This document shows positions 11,619 through 22,777 of a stretch of 64,000 nt of DNA, piece after piece (position 1 is the stretch's first letter; the number at the start of each line of letters is the position of its first letter). The notes under the pieces were generated by a model that was given only the letters and a program-made list of their open reading frames with translations, was not told the DNA's origin and made no database searches. This DNA is from Odontesthes bonariensis (taxonomy: Eukaryota; Chordata; Actinopteri; Atheriniformes; Atherinopsidae): the NCBI RefSeq assembly GCF_027942865.1, contig NC_134526.1, positions 19,201,784 through 19,265,783 on the forward strand, given 5' to 3'. Made by a program: the position numbers and the translations under genes.

Positions 11619-12079
11619 GCTCTCGGGCACAATAATAAACAGCAGAATCTTCAGTCTTCAGACTGCTCATCTGCAGATACAGCTGCTGTTTGCTGTTGTC
11701 TCTGGAGATGGTAAACCGGCCTTGGACTGACTGAGAGTAGTATTTGCTACTGCCACCATCAGTGGCAACCCACTCCAGTCCTTTTCCAGGAGCCTGTCTC
11801 ATCCAGCCCATCCAGTAGCTGCTGAGTGTAAATCCAGAGGCTGTACAGGTCAGTCTGTGTGAGCTTCCAGGGTTTTTAACCACTGATTCAGACTCAGTCA
11901 GAGTCTGACCATCAACACCTGTCAGGACAAAGAAAAAGATACACTTTGTATGCTGCTGTGGTTCTAAGATTGTTAAACTAAAAGAAATGAAATACTCTCT
12001 TGCTGGTGGACATTTTTCAGTGAAACTCTTTACCTGCCCAGCAGATGGTTATGACCAGAATCACTGTTCCATATTCCAT
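11619..12079 (-). CDS. IGHV: IGHV gene, VA family, intact, short CDR2
   Basis: Leader 12034-12079 (MEYGTV type); V exon 11619-11918. The exon is 300 bp, 6 bp shorter than its sisters, because CDR2 is two codons shorter ([13 protein letters not shown]). Also unusual is [14 protein letters not shown], with Met where the others have Val. Both cysteines, [17 protein letters not shown] and YYCARE are kept. RSS: CACAGTG (11612-11618), 23 bp, ACAAAATCT (11580-11588). The octamer has decayed to ATGTAAAA (12151-12158), which may weaken the promoter (inference). Confidence 0.9.
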
Positions 12080-12159
12080 CTTGTTAAACTACAGTATGTG
12101 TCCACTGTTCTCTGTCCTTCTGTTTTTAGGCGGTTAAATATAAGTGGAAGTTTTACATG

Positions 12160-13380
12160 AACTCCACCTCTCAGGGAGGAGGAACTTGAAAACCAGACAA
12201 CTGGTAAACCTGAAGATTTAATGTAGTCAGCGCTCTGAGTTATATATGTTTATAACATATTTCTGCTTCTGCTCAGCACAGTGTTATTGTGAAGATTATT
12301 CTAAACTGAAATGTTTGATGCGTTAAAAATCAAAATGAGAATATATTGGTGTGAAGATGTTACTACTTATGAAGCATAAAAGATAAATACTTATATAGAT
12401 TGTTATGTATAATATATATTTTTGTAGTTATTAATATGTCACAATTAAGTCATACATCTTGGACAATAAAAAATAAAGCATTTTTTTACTGTGTGTGACA
12501 TCACATAACAAACACACACTAACACACACACACATTTATTGACACCAGATTATAAAGAAAAAACAGGTTTATGTTTATAAATGAAGGCTTGATAGTTAAT
12601 TGTGTACATCTGTTGGGCTGCTATGTTTATTTTTACATGTCTCCAAAGCAGTTCTGGTAATTTTAGGGAAAAAAGTGTTTAATATGGAGGCTTTGATGTG
12701 GTTCATTGTATTTTCTAACCACGTAAATTTGTCTTTTTACAAAAAAACATTTTTGGTTGTGACACACACTAAATAAATGTTTACTTCTCTCTTTGTTGTC
12801 TGTTCATAATTCAAATTAATTTTAATTTCCGAGCCTGACATGCTTCAATTACTGGTGAATGATCTTCTTCTGAAGCCCACTTACAACAAGGTGTACAACA
12901 AAATGTCAGCTAAAGATACTCCTCTGAAACATTCATATGAAACTTTTGCAGGTACAACTGTGCAACTACGTTCAGTCACTGCGAACCTCGACTACAGTAA
13001 GAAACAGCAGAATCTTCAGTCTTCCAGACTCAGTCTCTCTACAAGTTCAAACCACCTTATTAATAAATATCTTCTACTTTTCATTCAGTTTTCTGTCTGC
13101 TTGCTGGGTCCATTGTGACAGTGTCAACGTTTTTGGTTTAGTCTGGTGGTAAAATGGGAATAATATTAACAATTTAAATTATGTTAATGTTAAAAAATAA
13201 CAATTTAGTATTTTTCAATTGAATACACATGAGGCACCACATTTGTTAACATTCATGATAAATATGTCTCTGGTTAAGTCACATCATATGTGCAGGTATG
13301 TTTGTGGTTGCTGTACAAGGATGGACATCCTGTGTTCATTCATATCCACATGTTTACATTTGACTATCTTGCTGGCTCAT
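12160..13380. other. Spacer between VB-VA cassettes
   Basis: AT-rich, with a CA-rich run near 12510-12535 and the V relic annotated at 12975-13033. The overlapping open frames at 12840-13152 recur at 15950, 19202 and 35296 because the spacer is duplicated. They run through the V relic and show no sign of coding. Confidence 0.65.
12975..13033 (-). pseudogene. Relic VA 3' end with degenerate heptamer
   Basis: The last part of FR3 is recognisable: the AACAGCAGAATCTTCAGTCT stretch seen in every VA gene. The heptamer position holds CGCAGTG (12977-12983), with the CAC start lost. Only ~50 bp of V remain. The relic recurs at 16085, 24011 and 35431 and was the insertion site of the transposon at 19331. 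Confidence 0.7.
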
Positions 13381-13419
13381 CAGTATTTGTGCAGGTCTGT
13401 AATGTTTTGTATCACTGTG

Positions 13420-13871
13420 GATCTAACACGTGCACAGTAATAAACAGCTGTGTCCTCAGGCTGCAGATTCTGTCCTGTTATTGTTACTGTTGCTGCAGAA
13501 GTGTCTCTGCTGCCACTGAACTTGTTCTTCAGAGCATTATTTTGGGCTAAGCTTCCATCATACCACATAGTAAAAATCCAATCCAGTGCTTTTCCTTCAC
13601 GCTGTCTGATCCAAGCTGTTGCGTAGCTGCTAGAAGTCAAAGAATAACCAGAGACCCGACAGGTGATGGTCAAAGTCTGTCCAGGCTGCACAACCTTTGA
13701 TTCTGGCTGGATGAGATCAATACTCTGGACACCTGTGGAAACACAAATCAACATTACCTCCATCATTCATGTGAATATTCAGTGTTTCTGATGTGATTAT
13801 TAGTGTGAATCCACTGAAAGCTCCTCACAGGATCCAGCTGCCAGCAGCAGTATCAGAGCTAAAGAGAACAT
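13420..13871 (-). CDS. IGHV: IGHV gene, VB family, intact
   Basis: Leader 13829-13871 (MFSLALILLLAAGS); V exon 13420-13732. It differs from the first VB gene in CDR1 (SLTSSSYATAWIRQ), in GKALDWIF at the end of FR2 and in CDR2 MWYDGSL, while FR1 and FR3 are almost unchanged. Differences cluster in CDRs and FR2 edges. RSS: CACAGTG (13413-13419), 22-bp spacer, ACAAATACT (13382-13390). Perfect octamer at 13955-13962. Second VB-VA cassette, 3159 bp from the first. Confidence 0.92.
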
Positions 13872-14780
13872 GGTTGATGCTGAAGCTGAACTGATGTGAA
13901 CTCTGCTGTCCTCTCACTGACACACAGAGACACGCTTCCTTTTCAGCAGTCTTTATTTGCATATTGTTGAATATGTTTTTTTTAATAATTTGCATTTATT
14001 TCATCGGGGTTATCCTTAAGATAAGTTTTATTTTTCATTGAAAAGCTCAGACATGAAGTGAAAATCTTGATTGTTATTTGAATAAATCGGTAACACGGCT
14101 ATAATTAGATTTAATTTGAAAATTTTTATGGAAACTCAAAAAGTTAGTTGCTGCTAATGAAAAACAAATTAATATTGTATAAGATATATTATTTAAGAAT
14201 AAGATTAAGTATTTATAAAGATTGCGTCATAATAAGCCCACAAAACAATTTTAGGAAAGCAGACAAATGATTTCAATTCATGTATTTAATTGTACATTGT
14301 TGTTGCTACCTTTTTTTTTATATCAAATTTAATTATTAAGAGGAGGAAAATTCACCACAAAGATTAAGGAACATAAGAATAAAGATCATCTCCATCAGAC
14401 TATTATGAATTACCAATTAATTTCTGACATGATGCTGTAGCAGTCATTTCTAACATAAGAATAAAACATTGACACTAACTGCCCTCTAGTGTTCAAAACA
14501 GCACTTTAGTTGTCACTCAAAATTTGTAATTATATGTGTATTCATTCCATAGCATGAATGTAGTAATTGGCTTTCATGTGAAAAAGTGATGCATGCAAGA
14601 ATATTTCAATTAAATTAGCTTCTCTTTTTATATTTATTCATTTTGTGTAATGATCTGCCTCAGAAAAACTTTCTGTTATTTCCTTAACACCAGCATTGAT
14701 ATAGATGTGATACATTCTAATATTGTCGTCAGGGCACAGAGAGATTTTGTACAGCTGTTCAATTGACTTCAGTCACTGTG

Positions 14781-15258
14781 GCTCTCGGGCACAATAATAA
14801 ACAGCAGAATCTTCAGTCTTCAGACTGCTCATCTGCAGATACAGCTGCTGTTTGCTGTTGTCTCTGGAGATGGTAAACCGGCCTTGGACTGACTGAGAGT
14901 AGTACATTTCACCACCATCATATCTGATAATTGCAACCCACTCCAGTCCTTTTCCAGGAGCCTGTCTCACCCAGCTCATCCAGTGGTTACTGAATGTGAA
15001 TCCAGAGGCTGTACAGGTCAGTCTGTGTGAGCTTCCAGGGTTTTTAACCACTGATTCAGACTCAGTCAGAGTCTGACCATCAACACCTGTCAGGGCAAAG
15101 AAAAAGATACACTTTGTATGCTGCTGTTGTTCAAAATTGTCAAACTAAAAATAAATAAAATTAAGCTGGTGTCCACTTTAAGCTGGTGGACATTTTCAGT
15201 GAAACTCTTTACCTGCCCAGCAGATGGTTATAACCAGAATCACTGTTCCATATTCCAT
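14781..15258 (-). CDS. IGHV: IGHV gene, VA family, intact
   Basis: Leader 15213-15258 (MEYGTV type); V exon 14781-15086. CDR1 is [10 protein letters not shown] and CDR2 [13 protein letters not shown]. The exon ends YYCARE. RSS: CACAGTG (14774-14780), 23 bp, ACAAAATCT (14742-14750). Octamer variant ATGCAAAA (15330-15337). It differs from 17925-18402 by only a few residues (NHW against NRW, RLTC against TLTC), so the two are recent duplicates. Confidence 0.92.
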
Positions 15259-15337
15259 CTTGTTAAACTACAGTATGTGTCCACTGTTCTCTGTCCTTCT
15301 GTTTTTAGTCAGTTAAATATAAGTGGAAGTTTTGCAT

Positions 15338-16084
15338 GAACTCCACCTCTCAGGGAGGAGCAACTTGAAATCCAGAGAACTGTTAAACTTGAGGATTTAA
15401 TGTAGTCAGTGCTCTGATTTATATAAGTTTATAACATATTTCTGCTTCTGTTCAGCACAGTATTATTGTGAAGATTATTCTAAACTGAAATGTTTGATGC
15501 GTTAAAAATCAAAATGAGAATATATTGGTGTGAAGATGTTACTACTTATGAAGCATAAAAGATAAGTAATCATTTAGATTGTTATGTATAATATATTTTG
15601 TTTTAGTTATTAATATGTCACAATTAAGTCATACATCTTGGACAATAAAAAATAAATCATTTTTTTTTACTGTGTGACATCACATAACAAACACACACTA
15701 ACACACACACACATTTATTGCAACCTTATTATTAAGAAAAAACAGGTTTATGTTTATAAATGAAGGCTTGATGGTTAATTATGTACATCTGTTGGGCTGC
15801 TATGTTTATTTTTACATGTCTCCAAAGCACCACGTAAATTAGTCTTTTTCAAAAAAACATTTTTGGTTGTGACACACACTAAATAAATGTTTACTTCTCT
15901 CTTTGTTGTCTGTTCATAATACAAATGAATTTTAATTTCCAAGACTGACATGCTTCAATTACTGGTGAATGATCTTCTTCTGAAGCCCACTTACAACAAG
16001 ATGTACAACAAAATGTCAGCTAAAGATACTCCTCTAAAACATTCACATGAAAGTGCTGCAGGTACAGCTGTGCAACTACGTTCA
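15338..16084. other. Spacer
   Basis: Diverged copy of 12160-12970 with a ~60-bp deletion near 15830. No gene seen. Confidence 0.6.
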
Positions 16085-16142
16085 GTCACTGCGAACCTCG
16101 ACTACAATAAGAAACAGCAGAATCTTCAGTCTTCCAGACTCA
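16085..16142 (-). pseudogene. Relic VA 3' end with degenerate heptamer
   Basis: Copy of the relic at 12975-13033; heptamer position 16087-16093 also reads CGCAGTG. Confidence 0.7.
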
Positions 16143-16453
16143 GTCTCTCTACAAGTTCAAACCACCTTATTAATAAATATCTTCTACTTTTTATTCACTT
16201 TCCAGTCTGCTTGCTGGGTCCATTGTGACAGTGTCAACGTTTTTGGTCTAGCCTGGTGGTAAAATGGGAATAATATTAATAATTTTAATAGTTTTAATGT
16301 TAAATAATAACAATTTAGTATCTTTCAATTGAATACACATGAGGTACCACATTTGTTAACATTCATGATAAATATGTCTCTGGTTAAGTCACATCATATG
16401 TGCAGGTATGTTTGTGGTTGCTGTACAAGGATGGACATCTGTCCATTGGATGG

Positions 16454-16651
16454 AGTCTGTCCAGGCTGCACAACCTTTGATTCTGGCTGGATGAGATCAA
16501 TACTGTGGACACCTGTGGAAACACAAATCAACATTACCTCCATCATTCATCTGAATATTCAGTGTTTCTGATGTGATTATTAGTGGGAATCCACTGAAAG
16601 CTCCTCACAGGATCCAGCTGCCAGCAGCAGTATCAGAGTTACAGAGAACAT
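16454..16651 (-). pseudogene. VB-family IGHV pseudogene, only leader and start of FR1 left
   Basis: Leader 16609-16651 (MFSVTLILLLAAGS) and octamer 16735-16742 are intact. The V exon opens normally at 16512 with VHSIDLIQPESKVVQPGQ and then stops at 16454. The next base belongs to the sequence that normally lies beyond the RSS, so ~255 bp of V plus the RSS have been deleted. By position this is the VB half of the third cassette; its VA half, at 17925, survives. Confidence 0.88.
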
Positions 16652-16742
16652 GGTTGATGCTGAAGCTGAACTGATGTGAACTCTGCTGTCCTCTCACTGA
16701 CACAAAGAGACACGCTTCCTTTTAAGCAGTCTTTATTTGCAT

Positions 16743-17885
16743 ATTGTTGAATATGTTTTTTCATCATTTGCATTTATTTCATCGTGGTTATCCTTAAAAT
16801 AAGTTAGATTTTTCACTGAAAAGCTCAGACAGAAATGAAAATCTTGATTGTTATTTGAATAAACCGGTAATACGGCTATAATTTGATTTAATTTGCAAAT
16901 TTTTATGGAAACTCAAAAAGTTTGTTGCTGCTGACGAATAAGGAAAAAATACCGTATGAGATAATAAGTATAAAAAATAAGTATTTGTAAAAATTGCCAG
17001 CATCATAATAAGCCCACCACAAGATAATAAGACAGCAGACAAATAATTTCAATTAATTTAATTTTACAATGTTGTTGCTACCTTTGTTTTAGTTGCATTA
17101 AATGCAGGTTAACTGGAGAAAATGTCCAGTTAACCTAAAAGAAGAGATGGGTGACAGACTGTTGACAGCAAATCAGTAAACCTGCAACGCTCAGTTTCTA
17201 TTGCTTTCAGCACTGGACTCTCTCTGATATAAGAGCCTGAGGAGGTGATGGGGTGGGTTGGGATTCAGCATCTGAATGTGAATTTACATTTTAGGAAGAG
17301 GAGGACTGGACTGTGTGTGAAAGAGTGACGTGAAAGCACACAGGTTCTACTTATCAAAATGTGTTTTTGTGAGAAATAAAGTAGATTAATCCATTGTAAG
17401 TGCAACAGCTAAACTACAGCAACTTTCATTCATTTTCCCAAAGATAAACTTGGAGAAATAAAAGGTGTCAATTTGAATTATTACTGCCAAGAGGAGAAAA
17501 ATTCACCACAAAGATCAAGGATCATAAAAATAAAGAGCATCTCCATCAGACTATTATGAATCATCAATTAATTTCTGACATGATGCTGTAGCAGTCATTT
17601 CTAATATAAGAATAAAACATTGACACTAACTGCCCTCTAGTGTTCAAAACAGCACTTTAGTTGTCACTAAATATTTGTAATTCTATGTGTATTCATTCCA
17701 TAGCATGAATGTAGTAATTGGCTTTCATGTGAAAAAGTGATGCATGCAAGAATATTTCAATTAAATTAGCTTCTCTTTTTATATCTATTCATTTTGTGTA
17801 ATGATCTGTCTTAGAGCCACTTTCTGGAATTTACTTAACACCAGCATTATGTGATAAATTCTTATATTGTCGTCAGGGTACAGAG
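16743..17885. other. Spacer with a perfect 10-bp inverted repeat
   Basis: Duplicate of 28299-29430. At 17107-17135 GGTTAACTGG and CCAGTTAACC form a perfect 10-bp stem around a 9-nt loop. About 17210-17330 resembles 36950-37130 and, more weakly, the VD promoter at 42190-42235 (TATA-like GATATAAGAG, octamer-like ATTTACAT), so it may be an old VD promoter. No V exon. Confidence 0.55.
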
Positions 17886-17924
17886 AGATTTTGTACAGCT
17901 GTTCAACTGACTTCAGTCACTGTG

Positions 17925-18402
17925 GGTCTCGAGCACAATAATAAACAGCAGAATCTTCAGTCTTCAGACTGCTCATCTGCAGATACAGCTGCTGTTTGCT
18001 GTTGTCTCTGGAGATGGTAAACCGGCCTTGGACTGACTGAGAGTAGTACATTTCACCACCATCATATCTGATAATTGCAACCCACTCCAGTCCTTTTCCA
18101 GGAGCCTGTCTCACCCAGCTCATCCAGCGGTTACTGAATGTGAATCCAGAGGCTGTACAGGTCAGTGTGTGTGAGCTTCCAGGGTTTTTAACCACTGATT
18201 CAGACTCAGTCAGAGTCTGACCATCAACACCTGTCAGGGCAAAGAAAAAGATACACTTTGTATGCTGCTGTTGTTCAAAATTGTCAAACTAAAAATAAAT
18301 AAAATTAAGCTGGTGTCCACTTTAAGCTGGTGGACATTTTCAGTGAAACTCTTTACCTGCCCAGCAGATGGTTATAACCAGAATCACTGTTCCATATTCC
18401 AT
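17925..18402 (-). CDS. IGHV: IGHV gene, VA family, intact
   Basis: Leader 18357-18402; V exon 17925-18230. CDR1 [13 protein letters not shown]2 [13 protein letters not shown], end YYCARD. FR1 reads SSHTLTC where sisters have SSHRLTC. RSS: CACAGTG (17918-17924), 23 bp, ACAAAATCT (17886-17894). Octamer variant ATGCAAAA (18474-18481). Third VA in the cassette series (heptamers 11612, 14774, 17918). Confidence 0.92.
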
Positions 18403-18825
18403 CTTGTTAAACTACAGTATGTGTCCACTGTTCTCTGTCCTTCTGTTTTTAGTCGGTTAAATATAAGTGGAAGTTTTGCATGAACTCCACCTCTCAGGGA
18501 GGAGGAACTTGAAATCCAGACAACTGGTAAACCTGAAGATTTAATGTAGTCAGTGCTCTGAGTTATGTAAGTTTATAACATATTTCTGCTTCTGCTCAGC
18601 ACAGTGTTATTGTGAAGATTATTCTAAACTGAAATGTTTGATGCGTTAAAAAGCTAAATGAGAATATATTGGTGTGAAGATGTTACTACTTATGAAGCAT
18701 GAAAGATAAGTAATCATTTAGATTGTTATGTATAATAGTTTTAGTTATTGATATGTTACAATTAAGTCATACATCTTGGACAAAAAAGAAAAAAAAACTT
18801 TACTGTGTGTGACATAGCATAACAA

Positions 18826-18905
18826 ACACACACCACCACACACACCCATACACACACACACACACATATATATATATACATACATATACATACATACATA
18901 CACAA
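18826..18905. repeat. Compound microsatellite (CA)n/(TA)n/(CATA)n
   Basis: Runs of CA, then TA, then CATA. The paralogous spacer near 34958-34996 holds a shorter version, so the array length is unstable between duplicates. The rest of 18482-19328 is duplicated spacer without a gene. Confidence 0.9.
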
Positions 18906-19464
18906 CCTGATTATGAAAAAAAGAACAGGTTTGTGTTTATAAGTTAAGGCTTGATGGTTAAGTATGTACATCTGTTGGGCTGCTATGTTTATTTTTACAT
19001 GTCTCCAAAGCAGTTCTGGTCATTTTAGGAAAAAAAGTCTTTAATATGGAGGCTTTGATGTGGTTCATTGTATTTTCTAACCACGTAAATTTGTCTTTTT
19101 ACAAAAAACATTTTTGGTTGTGACACACGCTAAATAAATGTTTACTTCTCTCTTTGTTGTCTGTTCATAATTCAAATTAATGTTTAATTTCCAGGCCTGA
19201 CATGCTTCAATTACTGGTGAATGATCTTCTTCTGAAGCCCACTTACAACAAGATGTACAACAAAATGTCAGCGAAAGATACTCCTCTAAAACATTCACAT
19301 GAAAGTGTTGCAGGTACAACTGTGCAACTACACAGCAAAAACTGGAGTGTTGAATCAACTCCCACAGAGTCAATTTTAACACTTTTTGCGGGTTTATATA
19401 GCTCCACACTCTACAGAGTTAAATTAACACTTTCAAAATAGTTAATTATTTAACACTGTACCTA

Positions 19465-19706
19465 GAGTTACTTTTTAACTCCCTAGACTGGGTTGAATTA
19501 ACACTATATCGAGTTACATTAACACTGTATCAGAGTTCCTTTTTAACTCCCTAAACTGGGTTAAATTAACACTATATCGAGTTACATTAACACTATATCA
19601 GAGTTCCTTTTTAACTCCCTAAACTGGGTTAAATTAACACTATATCGAGTTACATTAACACTATATCAGAGTTCCTTTTTAACTCTCTAAATTGGGTTAA
19701 ATTGAC
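19465..19706. repeat. 68-bp tandem repeat near the transposon left end
   Basis: Starts at 19465, 19533, 19601 and 19669, giving about 3.5 copies. Each contains ACTGGGTTAAATTAACAC and two further TTAACAC/ATTAACAC motifs. Related AGTTAA/TTAACAC words are scattered near the right end (23880-23960). In CACTA elements such subterminal words bind the element-encoded protein (known for the superfamily, inferred here). Confidence 0.85.
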
Positions 19707-19808
19707 ACTACAAAACAACAGTACAATACAACCATTAAAATGACAATTCCAAGAAAAATGCATTTTCAAAAATACAATTTATTTTAACTTTTCCCCCAAT
19801 GCAGTCAG

Positions 19809-22777
19809 TTAAAACATAATAAACGAGGGTATAATGTACAAACTTTCATCTGCTTTACCATATGAGCTTTGAATATCAAATGGTTGGTGACATTTGAGTT
19901 CAGTCATTTTCATGACACACCTCTCTTCAGTTGGTAAAACTTTGAAGGCATGGTGGTGTTCAACAAACATCTCTGTAAATAGCTTTTTTGTCAAAAAATA
20001 AACGTCATCTTCAACCAGAAGTACATCATCTATTTGACAAAAGACTGGCATGTCTTCCTCCATGGAACTGCAAACAACAAGTCCACCTTTGTACTCAACA
20101 CCATCGACTTTAACCCAACTTGTTGAGAAAACATCTTTGGACAACAGCATTTCACACATTTCACTGTTGACCACATTTTCATCTCTTAAAGAAAATGATT
20201 TCATTGGCCCATATTCCTTCTGTTTAAGGGTGAAGGTTTCCCAGTGATAAGCAATGGCCATTTGATGCCTTTTAGCTAGTGATTTGGTTTTGTTTTTGAA
20301 ATTTTTGAAGTAATCTTTAAACATCTTGTGTTTTGCTTCGTACCTCATACACCAAACGTACAACAAAGGGCCAATTTTCCTAATAGAAGAGGGGTAATGG
20401 ATCATAAAGTGATGCTTGGGTATGAGTTTTCTGTGTGGATACAAGCACTTGAATAATTTGTGGTGGTCAAGGATCAAATTTTTTAAATATACAGTCATGC
20501 CCAGAGTGAGAGAAGGTGAAAAGACTATGTTCATAATTTTTAACAGTAACAGTAACAAACTCCAGTGTCTGTTCTCTGCAGGAACAATGTCACCAAACAG
20601 GAGTGGAATGTTTTTCACAAGACAGAATGTCTGGATAGAGTTCAAGCTGATGCCATTGCCAGCACTGTCCAATACGATTTTCGTGGGGCGGTTCTTTCGT
20701 TCTAGAAATCCGTAATCAAAACCATAAATCCTTGAAAGCAAGTTCTTTTGAGTTTTGTCTGAGTCATGGATGAGTTTTTGGCGATTCTGAAAGGTCTCTC
20801 TCATCTTCAGAAAAATTACGGAACTGTCTGTTGTATGGTTGAGCAAGGAGATGGCTTCCTGGTATGCATCCCCATCAAGCTGCTGGTCAACAACAATGGA
20901 CCTGCGCACATTTGGGCATCCTGAAAAAAAGCACACAATTCTTTCAAGAAAAAAAACAAGAAACACCCTAGATGAAGTTGTAAGAAAGAAAGCAAAATGA
21001 GGGGTACTTAGAGAAAGAAAGACAGTTGCGTAGAGATAGATAGTGCCATAGATAGATAGATAGATAGATAGACTGACCTCCTCCTGGGGAAAAGCCAGTG
21101 GGGCTACTTGTAGATGCATGTCCTCTTCGAATCTTTCTCTGAATCGTTTTCAGACGCCAAGAAATGTATCCGGTGCTGCTTGCAGCATCATAGAAATGTT
21201 CCTAAAATGGAAATGCATTCAAAATTAATGTGATGTCAACCTCATAAGCTACTGTGAAATTTCAGAATCTAAATGTTACTGTAATGTAGACAAAACATGA
21301 AAATTATGTAAACAGAGAGTACAATAATAATGACTATACATTGCCGTTCTTGGAGTATGGGTCTTTGAGGGACGGGAACACTGTCACTATCCCAAGAGCG
21401 TACTCTTCTCGAACAGCTTTGCTGGGGAGTTGCCTGAGAAAAGATCAAATTAGCATTAATACAAGGGCCAAGTAGTTAACTTGTTAATAAAAAAAGGATA
21501 GTACAGACAAATAGAACACACATACCCGTGTTTATCAATCATGTGTGCCACTATTATATTGACCAACTTTCTTCTGGTAGCATCTGTTAGAGTTTGTGTT
21601 GTGTGATACTCTTGGAGGACCTCTTCACCACCTGAGCTGGTACCAAGGACATCTTCGATCAACTTTGAAAAAGAAGCAAAAAAACAAATGTGATAAACTG
21701 CCTTTCTAGAGCTTAAGGATGACAAATGTTGATTTTAAGAAACCAGCACAACCTTTCTAGCAGATGCTGCAGTGAGTGGGCCCTCAAGTCTTGGTTTCTT
21801 CCTAGGAACCTCATCTAGGAGTTTAGTTCTTGTACTTGCACCTGAACTGAAGCTTGAATCAGAACAATCGGATGGAGAGGACAAGGAGCAATCGGAAAAT
21901 TCTAAAAAAAAAGGGGGGTGGGGTGTTTATTTGCAGTATACAAAAAGTCATAGAAGATTTTTGATCTAACCAAGCCAACGGCACACCATAGACTCAACTC
22001 ATTTAATCAATTGATTCTCAGTCTTGATAGGCAATTCAGAAATATTTTCAGAAATTGTTTTAAGGGCATGAATTAGATTAATCAAAAATACATTTGGTAT
22101 TCATGTTGGATTTATGTCAGTTAAAATGACATTTAAACCATTTAATAAAAGTCAGGCTGAATGTCCCTGTTGTGTAACCACAAAGAATGATATTGAATAT
22201 TTGATCCACCTTTAAGTGTATTAAATGACTTAATTCTGAAAACATTAAATTGAAATTGTTTACTGTATTTCTGTACTTATAAATTTGCATTAGTGTTTTG
22301 CACATTGCATTATGTAATTTACCCCTTTACATTTCTCACCGTCATTTGAGAAAACTGATAGAGTCACATTGCCTTGGCTGACAAGGTCACTGAAAATGTC
22401 CTCATCAACTTCTGTCCCTGTTGCATCTTTGTACACTAATTTTGCGTCAGGTGGCATGCAAAATCTCTCGATGACTGGAAAAGACAAGATACATCTGAGT
22501 GGACCTTTAAGCTAGCACTGATCTTGCCTCATTTCACATTCAATAATTTAATCCACCACTGTAAACAAATTCAGAGATAATCCCCTGCATTAAATACATT
22601 CCCTTTTCAGTCCAAATCTTAAAAGAAAGGGGCGTTGTTCTGCCCTTTATATCAAACCAAGCATAAGTAAAACAAAAACAAACCTTTGTCATGGAACTGC
22701 ACAAAATCAAAATATCCATCAACCTCATCCAACTTCAGATACTTCTGCTGTTGGCAATACCAAACCTGGATCAGCAT
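19809..22777 (-). CDS. Transposon-borne multi-exon gene of unknown exact function
   Basis: Seven exons with GT/AG borders can be joined in frame: 22684-22777, 22340-22474, 21753-21901, 21526-21662, 21340-21433, 21078-21201 and 19809-20920, with a TAA stop. The predicted protein is ~610 residues. The first two exons (MLIQVWYCQQQKYLKL..., then IERFCMPPDAKLVYKDATG...) look like a ubiquitin-fold PB1/CAD-type domain. Exon 3 is Ser-rich with a basic RKKPR patch. Exon 4 has TRRKLVNIIVAHMIDKHG. The last exon has HHKLFKCLYP, PKHHFMIHYP and PLLYVWCMRYEAKHKMFK, motifs I associate with uncharacterised fish transposon proteins. No DDE triad could be assigned. A further possible upstream exon (ATG at 23837, donor after ~23679) does not join in frame with exon 22684-22777. 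I see no stop or frameshift, so the copy may be young. Confidence 0.65.
21051..21072. repeat. GATA microsatellite
   Basis: Short (GATA)n inside the intron between the last two exons of the transposon gene. Confidence 0.85.

Noticed and set aside
12840-13152. Plus-strand frames recurring at 12840, 15950, 19202, 24000 and 35296 as a gene family.
   Set aside because: They lie in duplicated spacer, overlap each other in two frames, run through a minus-strand V stub and are cut by the transposon.
13290-13550. Plus-strand frames of ~86 codons opposite each VB gene.
   Set aside because: They are antisense shadows of the conserved VB 3' half and RSS.
19465-19706. CRISPR-like regular repeat array.
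   Set aside because: 68-bp head-to-tail repeats without unique spacers, inside a eukaryotic transposon end.
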